In this document: positions 32,077-43,027 of the stretch, piece after piece
Numbering within the stretch: position 1 is the first letter of the stretch
Layout: each line of letters starts with the position of its first letter
NCBI RefSeq assembly: GCF_014898815.1
Contig: NW_026515534.1
Span: 186,001-250,000, forward strand
Origin: Panonychus citri
Taxonomy: Eukaryota > Arthropoda > Arachnida > Trombidiformes > Tetranychidae
Direction of reading: 5' to 3'
DNA length: 64,000 nt
Notes under the pieces: model-generated
The model's input: the letters and a program-made list of their open reading frames with translations, nothing else
Told to the model about the DNA's origin: nothing
The model's database searches: none
Made by a program: the position numbers and the translations under genes

Positions 32077-35000
32077 TCATCGGTCATCAACGATAACAGT
32101 TGAATAAGTATCTTTAGATGTACTAGGTTCATTAGAACTTTTAACACGAGTTGGTGTTGGTTCAGTTACTTTCTTTTGTTTACCTTTATCAACTTTAGGT
32201 TGTTTAAACAACTCAGGTAATTGAAACGCTGATACTGGTTGATAGACACGATGTCGTTTCACATATTCACATGGAATTGAATTGTTCTTAAGAGCATCTT
32301 GATTGATAGTAATGTTAATTGATGAATCACTTGAACTTGGTTGATTAGAATCAATGGAAGTGTTTGCTGTGGTTGGTGTCGATTCATCACTTGGAACTTT
32401 TCCACTTTCCTTAGCCTTTTCAGGGGAAACAGGATTCGATGAATCAGAATCATCAAGTCGAAGTTTCTTCGTAACTGAAGTCAATGATGATTGTGAACCT
32501 TCATTAGATGAATCGGGTGTTGAACAAAGTCTTGATCGCTTAAGCGAAGCAGAAACACTATTGAGATCAATTGATTCTTGAGAATCACTTTCACTTGTTG
32601 GTGTTGATTGTTTTGGTGAATTAACTGGTGTAGCAGGAATTTCTTGAATTTCATCACTTTCTTCAGTCATGATTATGATCAACACTTTAAGTAAAAAGTT
32701 GATTAGATCAATTGAAACTTGGAGTTTAAACTCGATTAAGATGAAACTTTGATTTGAATCAGTTTGAAGACAAATGTAAACTGAAAATTGAGAAACAATT
32801 TTGGTTTTGTTTTCTTTGTAAATCAATTTGTTGGTTAATAATTTGAGCTTTGAATCATTAGAGATTCGTTGTCGTGAGAAATAACAACAATTAACACGAT
32901 GAATAATTTGATCCTTGGTTAATTGCTTTAGCTTTTGCCTTGTTAAGGGTTGATCACTTATATCATCAAAGATAATGTTTTGTTTATCTTTTGTTATTTC
33001 TCGGTCAGCCGATTGTCTTTGTTTCTTTTGACTTGAGTTGATTGTTTGTTGATTAATTTTAGTTTGTTTATCAACATTTTCCGAAGTTTCAATTTCAGTG
33101 TTAATTTGTGCTAATTGAATTTGATTTTCAATTTGAGGGTCAACATGATTTTCATCAGCAATGGGAAGGTCAATAGTGGTGAGAAAATTTTCATCAAGTT
33201 GTGAACTTTGGTTATTAACTAATTCAATGTTTTGATCTAATTGATTTGAATCGCTAAGACCTTCGATTTCTGTATCTAACCAATCTCGTTCTTCATTGAA
33301 ATACTTATTCATTATCATCTTCATTTTCTCTGATATTTCACCTACAAATGGTTTTGTATTTTGAACATTAACTGAGAACAAATGAAAATCTTCCTCTCTT
33401 AAGAGTAAAAGTGAACCTTTTCTATGACCAACACAAAGATATGGGCCATGATATTTAGGACCTAATTTCTTACTCATATTACTAGGAATCGATTCATCTT
33501 TTAACCAGACAAAATCACCAATGTGATACGGATTTAAGAAATGTAAGCTTCGATATCTATTGATCTGATATTGTTCTTGTGACTTAAGTCTAGCATAAGC
33601 TAATTTTCGAGCTTGTTCAACGGTGAATTTTGGTTGAGGTTCTAAATCTAAATGATTATCTAAAGGTTTCAATGGAATCTTACCATAAACAAGAAAATAA
33701 GGTTGAAAACGAGTTATCTTATGTACTGAAGTATTTATCGCTAAGACTGATTGATCTAATTTCTCACTTAAGTTACTAGTTCCTTGTTCATAGACTAAGG
33801 TTCTTAATCGTTCAGCGATGGTTCGATTTGCTCGTTCCACTATTCCTTGTGATTGTGCATGATAAGGGTTAGATGATTCATGTTTTATACCATTTTCCTT
33901 GAGGAAATCTTGAAACTCATCACTTAAAAAGTTGGTTCCTTGATCGGTTTGGATCACTTTCGGTAAACTGTGAATCTTGATGAAATGTTTCAAAAACTTG
34001 ATACAAGTTTTAGCTTGTTGATTCGGATGAACTTCGGCAAAAACATATCGAGATAAAGTATCGACCATGACAAAGATGACTTTTGATACCTTGTTGATTG
34101 TGAACGGACCTTGAACGTCCAATTCAAGTCGAGATAATATTTCTTCTGGTATTGGTTTTGGACTCGGGTCAACGTAAATGTGAGGACTCGGTTTGTTTAT
34201 ATGGCAAGTTGAACAATTTTTACACAATCGGACAATTTCATCAAAAAGGTATTTCATATAAAATCTCTTTGCGATTTGTAAATATGTTTTCTCACTTCCA
34301 AAATGTCCACCAATTGGTGTTGAATGTTCTTGAGAAAATATCTCTTTTAAAAGATCACGACCAATAATCAATCTTTTGCTATTAGAATGTTTATCTATTC
34401 GATAGATTAATTCGTCTTTAAGAAGATATTTTTGACTTGTAAGTCGATCACCAAGTTGTAATAGTTTCATGATTCGTTGACAATCTTCATCTTTCTGTTG
34501 AAATTGTTTCACCTTTTCCTTCCAAGGGTTAACTTCGCTTTTAAAAGCATAAATAACTGGATCAGTTATTTGATTAAATGTATTATCCAGGCCAAAGTTG
34601 ATTACATTGAATGCTTTTTCTTCTTCATCAGAACAATTTTCAATATCATCTGAATGGAGATAATTGATTAAGCAATAGCGATCATAAAATTCTTCTTCAT
34701 CTCCTCGACTTATATTCACTGATCGATGATCCCATTGACTTGGATTTCTTGAGAAACAATCAGCTGAATGAATTACACCCTCTTTGTAAATCACTTTGAA
34801 TTTGTAAGATGATAACATAATTGACCATCTCTGGAGACGAGAATTCTTGAAGTTGATTTTAGTCAATTGACATAGTGCATGATGATCGGTTTCTATTGCG
34901 AATTCTTGACCATCAAGGTAATGTTTAAATTTATCGATGCCAACTAGAATCGCTAAACATTCCTTTTCGGAAACAGTGTAAGATTTTTGGTACTTGTGTA

Positions 35001-35658
35001 ACTTTTGAGAAAAGAAAGATAAAGGTAACCAATCTTTTACCTTATCTATTGGTTGATTTGAATCATAATTCTCAGATTTTGGGTCTTCTTGTAATAATAT
35101 CCCTCCGACTGCAATATCGGATGCATCGACTGCAATTTTCTTTCTTAATTCGGGATCGAAATGTACGAGAAGAGTCGTTTCGACTAATGAATTTTTTAAA
35201 TGATCTAATGCCTTAAGGTCTTCAGACATTAATTTAAATTTTCTTTCTTTAGAAATTAGGCGATAAAGTGGAGCGGCGATTTGTGAATAATTAGAGATGT
35301 ATCTTGAGAAATAATTGTAACACCCTAAAATCGACTGTAATTGTTTCACGTTCTTTGGATAAGGTAGTGCTTTCAATGCTTTTACCTTATTAGGATCTGG
35401 TTTGATTCCATCTCCATTGACTAAGTGTCCAAGTAAGAGAATTTCGCTGTAACCAAATTTGCATTTTTCGGTTTTTACTTTTAAGTTGTACTTTCGAAGA
35501 CGTTCTAAGACAATTCGAGTCATTTGAATTAACTCTTGCCATGTTTTTCCTACAACGGGAATATCGTCAAAATAACCTAAACAATTCACGTATTGTAAAC
35601 CTTCCAATACTCGATTGATTAGATTCTGAAAAATGAACGGGGCTCCAGATAGTCCCAT
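32077..35658 (-). CDS. Pol polyprotein (RT C-part, RNase H, integrase) plus Ser-rich extension
   Basis: A 1193-residue open frame. The RT part carries Met-Gly-Leu-Ser-Gly-Ala-Pro-Phe and the polymerase box Tyr-Phe-Asp-Asp. RNase H follows with Val-Asp-Ala-Ser and Thr-Asp-His-His-Ala-Leu. Integrase follows with an HHCC finger (Cys-Lys-Asn-Cys-Ser-Thr-Cys), catalytic residues in Glu-Leu-Asp-Val-Gln-Gly-Pro, Gln-Thr-Asp-Gln-Gly-Thr and Ile-Val-Glu-Arg-Ala-Asn, and a Gly-Pro-Tyr stretch. The last 380 or so residues are unusual: a Gln/Asn-rich linker, then a Ser/Thr/Asp-rich region from an internal Met at about 32668. That Met may be the real start of the third ORF, fused here without a stop. Residues named here are as present in the window. 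Confidence 0.9.
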   Translation of the reverse strand: MGLSGAPFIFQNLINRVLEGLQYVNCLGYFDDIPVVGKTWQELIQMTRIVLERLRKYNLKVKTEKCKFGYSEILLLGHLVNGDGIKPDPNKVKALKALPYPKNVKQLQSILGCYNYFSRYISNYSQIAAPLYRLISKERKFKLMSEDLKALDHLKNSLVETTLLVHFDPELRKKIAVDASDIAVGGILLQEDPKSENYDSNQPIDKVKDWLPLSFFSQKLHKYQKSYTVSEKECLAILVGIDKFKHYLDGQEFAIETDHHALCQLTKINFKNSRLQRWSIMLSSYKFKVIYKEGVIHSADCFSRNPSQWDHRSVNISRGDEEEFYDRYCLINYLHSDDIENCSDEEEKAFNVINFGLDNTFNQITDPVIYAFKSEVNPWKEKVKQFQQKDEDCQRIMKLLQLGDRLTSQKYLLKDELIYRIDKHSNSKRLIIGRDLLKEIFSQEHSTPIGGHFGSEKTYLQIAKRFYMKYLFDEIVRLCKNCSTCHINKPSPHIYVDPSPKPIPEEILSRLELDVQGPFTINKVSKVIFVMVDTLSRYVFAEVHPNQQAKTCIKFLKHFIKIHSLPKVIQTDQGTNFLSDEFQDFLKENGIKHESSNPYHAQSQGIVERANRTIAERLRTLVYEQGTSNLSEKLDQSVLAINTSVHKITRFQPYFLVYGKIPLKPLDNHLDLEPQPKFTVEQARKLAYARLKSQEQYQINRYRSLHFLNPYHIGDFVWLKDESIPSNMSKKLGPKYHGPYLCVGHRKGSLLLLREEDFHLFSVNVQNTKPFVGEISEKMKMIMNKYFNEERDWLDTEIEGLSDSNQLDQNIELVNNQSSQLDENFLTTIDLPIADENHVDPQIENQIQLAQINTEIETSENVDKQTKINQQTINSSQKKQRQSADREITKDKQNIIFDDISDQPLTRQKLKQLTKDQIIHRVNCCYFSRQRISNDSKLKLLTNKLIYKENKTKIVSQFSVYICLQTDSNQSFILIEFKLQVSIDLINFLLKVLIIIMTEESDEIQEIPATPVNSPKQSTPTSESDSQESIDLNSVSASLKRSRLCSTPDSSNEGSQSSLTSVTKKLRLDDSDSSNPVSPEKAKESGKVPSDESTPTTANTSIDSNQPSSSDSSINITINQDALKNNSIPCEYVKRHRVYQPVSAFQLPELFKQPKVDKGKQKKVTEPTPTRVKSSNEPSTSKDTYSTVIVDDR

Positions 35659-36086
35659 GGGTAACCTTTTATACTGATATTTTCCTCCAGGAACGACAAA
35701 AACGGTTTTTCTCTCTCACCTACAGGTAACTCAATTTGATGATACCCTTGATAGAGATCAATGAGATTGAAAAATTTTCCACCTCTTACCACTTCGAAAC
35801 AGTCATTGATTCGAGGCATTGGAAAAGCCGGTACCGAAGTAATTCGATTCAATGAACGAAAATCTGTTACCAAACGGTATGATCCGTCAGGTCTATCGAC
35901 AAGAATAGCCGGTGATCCTCCTTGAGCTGTTGAAGGTTCGATGATGTCAGCTTCGACAAGATCATTGATCACTTTATCGAAGGCGGCTCGTTTCTCTTTG
36001 GTACATGGGTACGGTTTCTGATAAGGGATTAAGTTATCACCAATATCAATACTAACAGGACAAATATCTTTAGATACGAAACCCAT
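35619..36086 (-). pseudogene. N-terminal part of reverse transcriptase, shifted frame
   Basis: This open frame holds the first RT boxes (Ile-Ile-Glu-Pro-Ser; Arg-Leu-Val-Thr-Asp-Phe-Arg; Phe-Asn-Leu-Ile-Asp-Leu-Tyr-Gln-Gly-Tyr). It passes into the downstream pol frame only through a frame change at about 35700, in a run of A/T bases. Normal pol has no shift here, so the break is either inactivating or a homopolymer miscall. Confidence 0.85.
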
Positions 36087-36121
36087 ATCTCGACGATGTT
36101 GTGAAAATACGTCAGCGAATT

Positions 36122-37080
36122 CTAACAGAACGAAACCATTTCATCAATCTTATCTTGAGATAGTTCTGGATTGATTCTTGACCTAGTTTTCCACGAATGG
36201 TTTAGTTGTTTTAGGATCCTCTTTAGAATTACCTTTAATTTAGCTGCTTTTACCAGAAAATCTTCATCAGGACCTTTACATTTGAATACTCTTGTTGTCC
36301 TTGAAGTTGAAATTTGTTCTTCAGGAATGAAACAATTTGGTAATTGTTCAATGATTGACTTAGCAATTTCTTCTTGAGTCAATTGCTTAGCTTGAGTTAA
36401 AATGTGATCAGTTTCAAAATCTTTGCAAAATCTGAAGTAAAATTCTGGAGAAAACTCTTTTCATCAGGAGTTTCTTTTGCAGTTAATTTATATTGATTAC
36501 CATCAGAGTTCATCTTCATGTAATATAAATGAAGGAAAGTGTTATCCAATAGGAAAACTGGTTCAAAGTTTTAACCAAGTAAATTTTCAAAACTCTGGTT
36601 GAATTCATTTCCGGGTGCTTTAAAGCTGCATAAGCATAACCAATTGTTGGTAAATTACCAGCAATTCCACGTAACGGAGTTTGACCATGAACAATGTGAC
36701 ACCCAAAACGTTCAGCGATACGAGCGTCCATAACTGAAGTTGTTGCTCCAGTATCTAATAGAACTCGATATGAAATTAAAGGAAATTTATCTGGAGACTC
36801 GAAATTGAACTTGACGAGAGCCATTGTTTCATATCCATATCACCCATATCAGTTAAAACTGGAGTGTTGGTTGGTTGCCTTAAGGTATAAGAAATAGCAA
36901 AATTCGATTCGCTTTTCTGTTGTTCCTCAATTGTTACTGTTTGAACCACAGGTTGATTAGGCTTAACGGGTATTTTGCTGTGTGAGCTTTAGCTTGATCT
37001 TCAGATCGTTTACTACGACACTTATCAGCGGTATGGAAGTTTATGGCAAAATGAGCATTTTAATTTGCTTCTTTCTTTCC
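36122..37080 (-). pseudogene. Protease and zinc-knuckle region of gypsy-type element
   Basis: A retropepsin stretch Leu-Leu-Asp-Thr-Gly-Ala-Thr-Thr (about 36770) lies in the open piece 36824-36516. Upstream at about 37010-37070 a Cys-x2-Cys-x-His-x-Cys knuckle is readable but split by a shift. The piece 36382-36122 is a linker towards RT. Several stops separate the pieces. Confidence 0.75.
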
Positions 37081-38030
37081 ATGTTGATTTTGAGTCATTT
37101 GATTTATCTGTAGATTTATCTTTACCATCATGAGTCTTATAACTGTTTTAGAAGATGATGTTGATGATGACGATCGTTCCTTTGTTTTATCTTTCTGTTG
37201 ATGGTCATAATAATGATTAGAACATTTAACATTTTATGTTCATCTTCGTGAGCTCCAAGCTTGAAGATTTCATCGACAATGTATTTAGGTAAATACGATA
37301 AAACATCATAAAGGAAGTCAGAATCTTCGATTCTCTTTTCTGCTTCAGACAATAGTCTTCTCGTTTCAGAGAAAAGGTCATTGGATCAACTTCGAAGTTA
37401 TATGAATAAGATCTCAATCTGAACATCGCATTAGCACCAATCGAGGGTAAATCGATTTTTCTCTTAATGCTTTTAGGTACGAATGATAATCAGTAATTGA
37501 CTTATCTATGGCATTAGCCAAATGGAAAATTTCGTGAGCTAATCCTTTTCGTAGACAACGTAATCGGTTGAATCATCAATGTCTTCTAAGGAAAGTTTAT
37601 TCACTGTTTTATTCACCCATTCTTTCATGTTTTCACCCTTTGGAACTCAATTACCATTGGATCTCTTTTATTAACCTTGTTTAAAGATGCTGCAAAACTT
37701 TCTGCTAAGACCTTGAATCCTTCTACTAATGGTTGACTCATTGTTGAGGTTGAATTCTCATTGAGACGTTGGTTATTAGGACTTGGAGGTTGGTCTTGAA
37801 GAGAGACTCGGTTCATCTTGAGGTATACGTGATTGACTGAAATGCAATAACACGAATTGTACCAAGAGGTAGTTCTAGAGAACGTAATTCTGATTCAGTT
37901 GCACCGAATATTGAATCTTCATCTCGTCCTAATTGGGTGACCAGAGACTGTAGTTCTGTTTCAATTAAACCCAATTGTCTTAAGTCTCTTACCCACGAGG
38001 GTAGTTCAAGGCTTTCAGACACAGGAAGAT
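37081..38030 (-). pseudogene. Gag region of gypsy-type element, fragmented
   Basis: Open pieces at 38022-37813, 37816-37625 and 37426-37137 lie in different frames. The first is the likely Gag start (Met-Ser-Glu-Ser-Leu-Glu-Leu-Pro) and is acidic and Leu-rich. The shifts lie in short repeats. Gag identity comes mainly from position, between the leader and the zinc knuckle/protease. Confidence 0.6.
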
Positions 38031-38355
38031 TAATAATGTCATTATCACTTAATGATTCACCAACAATTGAAATTGGTTTTAATCACCTCGTAGATTTTCT
38101 TTGAGCCAAACTTCTGGTTGGTACTCTCACACCTTGTTCAAGTAGATACACAGAAATTTCTTCGTATTCAAGAGAAGACACTTTTGAATAATTTCCTCCA
38201 TCTCATACGGTAAAGTTGTTGCTTGAGAGTCAATAGTTATTAATGAGCTTAATGAAGAGTTTAAATTTCACTAGAATGATGTGAAGATTGGAGATTGAAT
38301 TCCCACCATGGAGATAAACTATTTCTTTTAGAAAGATCCTGCCTGGGTCGCCATG

Positions 38356-38986
38356 TGAAGGTGAACTTCAGGGTGATCAAGGTAAACACTTTAGTAACAA
38401 AACTTATCGGCATTAGCCAACTGATTTATAACTAAAGTTATCGATTCAGAAGAAGAGACTGCCTTTCACAAATTCAGTCTGTTACATTCTTTTAGGATCT
38501 TTCAAAATACTAATATTAATTTAACACAAGGTAAATTAGATTATAAACTTAAAGGTTTATTAAACTTGTTAATTAATGTTAACAGTATGAAGATTAAATA
38601 GGAATTAATTGTAAATTGATTCGATCATCTTTATATCGAAAATCGAATAATCGAAATTTGAAATTTTCTAAAGAGAACAATTAATCTGATTGGTCGATTA
38701 ACCATTTGTCTAAAGACAACGATTTTCTATTGTCTCCTTAGTAGACATTAGTCTAGATTAAAATAAATATTAACCATTTTCTCAAGAGTTAACTTGTCAG
38801 TCAGACGATGATGATTAACATCTTTAACTTCAATTGTGAACAATAGTTAATCTTAAACAAAGTGAAAATTAAATGAGTAATTAAGTTAATTGTGAACAAA
38901 TTAATAAAACAAATAAATTTAAGCCTTGAGGTAATCCAATATAAAGTTAAATGGTTCCAACGGGTAACTCAGTTTTCTACCCTTCA
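38356..38986 (-). repeat. 5' LTR of gypsy-type element
   Basis: Counterpart of 28942-29570. Immediately inside, read on the minus strand, lies tggcgacccaggcaggatc, in the position and with the TGG start expected of a tRNA primer-binding site. Confidence 0.92.
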
Positions 38987-39074
38987 CAACCAATAATCTC
39001 AATCCAATTCAAGAACCAAATGTAGTAATAATCTAAATTAAACTTTCCAATCTAATCAGTCACGATTAGAATCA

Positions 39075-39260
39075 CCAATAAATATTACAAATTTATCTTG
39101 AATTGTAATCGATCAATTTTTTATTCGACTTCTTTAACAATCGCTCGCTCAGTTGTACTTGTCATTGGAACTGTTCCTGGCTTAGAATGAGCTCTTCTAT
39201 CGACTTCATTTCTCTTGATTTCGTTAATCATGGCGGCTTTTTCTTTCTTCCCATGGTGAT
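39075..39260 (-). pseudogene. DCAF13 C-terminal fragment
   Basis: The minus strand encodes the last 50 or so residues of DCAF13 (His-Ser-Lys-Pro-Gly-Thr-Val-Pro-Met-Thr-Ser ... Ile-Val-Lys-Glu-Val-Glu, stop) and continues into the same 3' flank (aatttatcttgaattgtaatcgatcaatt) as the gene at 15858. The copy includes non-transcribed flank, which argues for a DNA-level duplication and against a processed copy. Confidence 0.85.
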
Positions 39261-39314
39261 AATGACGATGGATAATACAATGGAATAGATTTACGATTCA
39301 ATTGTGATGTCAAA

Positions 39315-39560
39315 ATGATTGATGGTGTCCGACAAATGGGAAAAATGGAAAAAGAAAGTTTTTCGTCTCTAGATCGACAGATATGCAAAAAGGGCAAAGA
39401 ACGAAGATTCATCAATTCATGTGCACCGATAATCATGATTTCCGAGAAATTGACTGACACGATTAAAGGTAAATCAGGTTCTCATAAATTATCTGATTGT
39501 TTTAATGAGCATTCTGATTTCATTAAGAGTGAACGTGTATTAGAAATTTCTAATCTCTAA
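39315..39560 (+). other. Small open reading frame of uncertain status
   Basis: An ATG opens 81 codons of mixed, Lys/Ser-rich composition with no recognisable motif. It could be a fragment of an unknown gene captured beside the DCAF13 fragment. I do not recognise it and would not call it a gene without transcript support. Confidence 0.25.
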
Positions 39561-40038
39561 TTAGTTAATTAACACTGTTAATATAATAATCTTATTGATT
39601 GTGTCTCACGTGAATGGAAATGACAGAAAATACTGTCACAGAGCTTATAATATAATCGTTATTAGAATTTGGAAGTTCACTTTCTTAATTTATTCAAATC
39701 TCTACTGACATTTAAAAATCATGCTAATTGATCAATAGTTAATCTACAATTAAGACAAATTCATATCCAAGAGGCAATGGTTATAAAATTTATCCAAAAA
39801 TTTATCTTTATTGTTAGGAATACAAGGATTAATAATAGATTTTCTTGGAATTAACTTAATCTCAATTGAGGGGATTCAATGTTAAATAAATGTTCTAGTT
39901 CATAAATAGATCCAATTTTCCCATAATATAAATGATTAACAGTTAGAGCATTTAATTAAATTGAAACAAGGATTCAATCACTACAATTATCATATTTTAT
40001 TTTTGCAAAATTTAAAGTGAAACAATATTACAACTGAA
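39561..40038. promoter_or_regulatory. 5' flank of third UGT
   Basis: The distal part is non-coding and unremarkable. From about 39825 it closely resembles the flank of the UGT at 27092, so the duplicated unit includes the proximal promoter. Confidence 0.5.
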
Positions 40039-41461
40039 ATGTCAGAAAACAATCAACAATCAAATGGAAATCAAGATCGTCCATTGAAAGTGTTTATTAC
40101 ATCAATGTTAGCGTAAGTATAAGAACAATTAAATTAAACTGAGAGAAATCTTAATGATTGTTAATGATCGATTTTTATTTTCGTTACAGTACTGGTCATC
40201 TTAATTCTTGTCTTGGTGTTGGGTCACTTTTACAGAAACGTGGACATGATATTTACTTTGCTCATCTGCCGAAGAATCAATCGATTATTGAACGACAAGG
40301 GATGAAGTTCGTTAATTTACTTGATTACTCGTGTGATATTGTTCCTATTGAAGAGGCTTTGATGGCCGATCCTAAATTTTTCAAGAATCAATTCGAAGAG
40401 GGTCGTAAGTTTAATCCCCTTGAACTATTGAAACGAAAAAAGGATGATGAAGAGCTGAAGTTCGTTTATAAAATTGAAGAAACGACCATTAAAGAAAGTG
40501 AAGTGATGATCAAACTGGTGAATGAATTAAAACCCGACGTTTGTATTGCTGATTATGTTTTTCCAGTTCCTTGGATGAAAGTTGTCGACGTTCCGACGAT
40601 CCAAGTGATGTCAGTTGCCCCGACAGAACTGTATAATGGTCCACCGTCAGGCTCGGGTTATTCAGTAAATGACAAGCGAGAGCTTTGGGAAGAGTTTAGA
40701 ACTCTGAAAGAGCAAAAATGAAAAAAATGGAGTTTTATGCTATAAAAACTTTCGAGTATTTCGATGTGAAATTCGAAAAAAATGAGAGTCCAGATTATTT
40801 GGGTATCTATGTTTACCCTGGACCTTTGGACTATAAAGAATTGGGTCAACCTAAACCTCGATGGATTAGACTTGATTCAGCGGTTCGATTACCAGAGACA
40901 AGTGATTTTATTATTCCTGAGAAATTAGCAAACAAACCAGGAAATTTAATCTACCTTTCAATGGGAACTCTCGCTTCTATCAATCCTGACCTGTTGAATC
41001 TATTGCTCGAACCATTGGCTAAATCGCCATATCGATTTATAATCTCTACCGGAAGAAACGGAGATCAAGTCAAATTATACGACAATATGTGGGGTGATAA
41101 GTTTGTCAATCAAATCGCCATCTTACCTCACGTCGATCTGTTCATCACTCATGCAGGATCCAATTCACTGATTGAAGGTCTAGTAGCGGCAAAACCTCTG
41201 ATTGTGATTCCAGTATTTGGCGACCAGTTAGACAATGGACAACGAGTTGTTGATCTCGGATTAGGGGCCAAAATCAATCTGTGGGAGTTTGATGGAGATA
41301 AATTCCTCGAAACTATTGAAAATGTATTGACTGATGAAAAAATTCATGAAAATGTCACAAAAATATCAGAAGAATTTAAAAAATCAGACTCATCGGAGCA
41401 TGTTTGTGAAACTATCGAGCAAGTTGCAAGAACAAAACAACCAATTGATCAATTATTGTAA
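40039..41461 (+). pseudogene. UDP-glycosyltransferase, tandem copy B, one-base frame break
   Basis: Exon 1 is 40039-40112 and exon 2 is 40190-41461, with the same intron position as copy A. The His (Ser/Ala-Thr-Gly-His-Leu-Asn) and the donor signature (Phe-Ile-Thr-His-Ala-Gly-Ser-Asn-Ser) are present and most of the protein is very close to copy A. Around 40710-40735 it has one base fewer than copy A, in an A-rich stretch (aaaaatgaaaaaaatgg), so the first frame stops at 40721 and the rest is open only from 40718. Everything else looks functional. It may be a young pseudogene or an intact gene with a homopolymer error. Confidence 0.85.
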
Positions 41462-41621
41462 TTAATTAATTAGAAACCAAAATTAAACAAAAGTTTCGAA
41501 TACATTTTATTCACTCAATAAATGTTCAACAATTACATAGGAATACAAATTTTTTTCATGATCGACTGAAATGATTCATTGAATTAATTGTGTTTCCTGT
41601 TGTACAACTGTTCATTGTGAA

Positions 41622-42684
41622 TCAGAATTTTATGATTGTTTCTGTGTAAAGAATTATCGAAAGTGAAACAGAGAAAAGAGAAACGATAAAGTTTTTATCG
41701 ATAATCATAAATCCAAAGAATCTAAATCCAATATTTTTATTATGCAATCGCATGAGAAACAGTTCGATCTAAAAAGTGATGAAAGAAAAAAAAATTCTAT
41801 TTTAATTATCAATTAAAACGAGCATTTAAATAACTAGTTACCTCTTTTTGGTGAATATCATCACTCAGAGAAATTTCGTTCAGTACTTCGATTGATTTAG
41901 TCGATTCAGTGTTTACAGATACAAGTTGATACGTTATTAGAACTAAGAAAATAGTTCTGGTACAGAAATCGAAGCAATTTTTGATAATGGAAAATTTTGA
42001 GGTATCAATAAAGTATCGATAGAATATAATTGGATTGAAAAAGATACAATCAAAGTATATCAATGTTATAATGTACGAGCAGAATTCATTAGCGACCTTA
42101 CAAGCTTTTATATTGTTACTGTAAAGACATCGAATTTGATTGAGTCCATTAGTGTCACGAACAATTAGTCGACTGAATACAAGAATCTTCCAGTTAATTA
42201 TCTCGAAACAAGTTCTAACATAAGATGATAAGTAGGTTATTATCAAAGCGCATTCAAGAAACTTTGCATCTGCTATCAGTTTCAGAATGTTACGAATGAT
42301 ATTAAATGACCATGAGTACTTATCCCAATCAGTCTCCAGAAAAGTGATTGATATATTTGTTATTATGAATATGAAATATACCAGAAAGTGTAAGATGCTG
42401 AATTTTATGATTTGTCGTTTGTTGATCTTCATCCGATTAGGGAATTGATTTTCCAGGTTCATCATTCCAATCAGATTGTTAAACTTTGTCAACTTTTCCC
42501 ATTTTAATCCGAAGATAAATAATAAGCCATAAGAGCATCTAGAAAACTCCTTGAATAACATTTCGTAATAAGTTAGAGTGTTTTTCCTCTGTGAACTTGA
42601 AGAACTTAATATTATTATGGAAAATGAAATTAAACAAATACCAGTGATTATTGTTACAATTCTGATCAATCGTAACGATATCAT
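41622..42684 (-). CDS. Gustatory-type chemoreceptor 1 (2 exons)
   Basis: Exons are 42684-41842 and 41768-41622, with GTAACT and TTAG splice ends and a phase-0 junction after Gln-Lys-Glu; 329 residues. Several hydrophobic segments fit the inverted seven-helix topology of arthropod gustatory receptors. The short last exon carries the usual final helix (Ile-Gly-Phe-Arg ... Asp-Lys-Asn-Phe-Ile-Val ... Ile-Ile-Leu-Tyr-Thr-Glu). Exon 1 without exon 2 would look like a truncated protein ending in intron sequence at 41809; the shared exon in the paralogue supports the two-exon model. Likely a ligand-gated cation channel for contact chemoreception. The family is much expanded in spider mites. Confidence 0.85.
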
Positions 42685-43027
42685 GTTCAAGATACGAAGA
42701 TTATCACAATTTATCTCAATATCGGTTATGTCGTGCTTCTTGCCACTTTTTCTGTGAATAAAGATAATAACATGAGTGAAAATATAACAGGTACTTATTC
42801 AATAGCTTAGATTTATTGCAATTATTTCTAGTAATAAATTTCCAGCGGACAAAATATCAAGAGAATTATTGTCATGATAATGCATCAATGTCATTGAGAA
42901 CAATTGGTTAGGGTTCGTTTGATTAAAAAGAAAAAAATTAGAATGAATCAGTATGTGATTTTAAGAATTAAATAATAACATTTATTTCAATTTTCTCAAC
43001 GGGACCTGAAAGATTCAGACGAAATTA
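42685..43027. other. Upstream region of chemoreceptor 1
   Basis: AT-rich, no gene seen. It ends at the TA target dinucleotide of the mariner-type element. Confidence 0.45.

Larger units (their letters stand above)
28942..38986 (-). mobile_element. Ty3/gypsy-type LTR retrotransposon with extra third coding region
   Basis: Two LTRs of about 630 bases (28942-29570 and 38356-38986) with TG...CA ends are flanked by the 4-base duplication caac (28938-28941 and 38987-38990). The element reads on the minus strand: 5' LTR at the right, primer-site-like tggcgaccc at 38353 downward, Gag (about 38020-37000), protease (about 36820-36550), reverse transcriptase-RNase H-integrase (about 36090-33300), then about 3.7 kb of additional coding-like sequence before the 3' LTR. 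The order protease-RT-RNase H-integrase and a GPY/F-like stretch place it in Ty3/gypsy. LTRs are alike but differ by several short indels. It separates two tandem UGT genes. Confidence 0.93.

Noticed and set aside
32354..32581. Plus-strand open frame rich in Ser/Glu
   Set aside because: Complement of the Ser-rich extension of the pol frame; the minus-strand frame is more than 1000 codons long.
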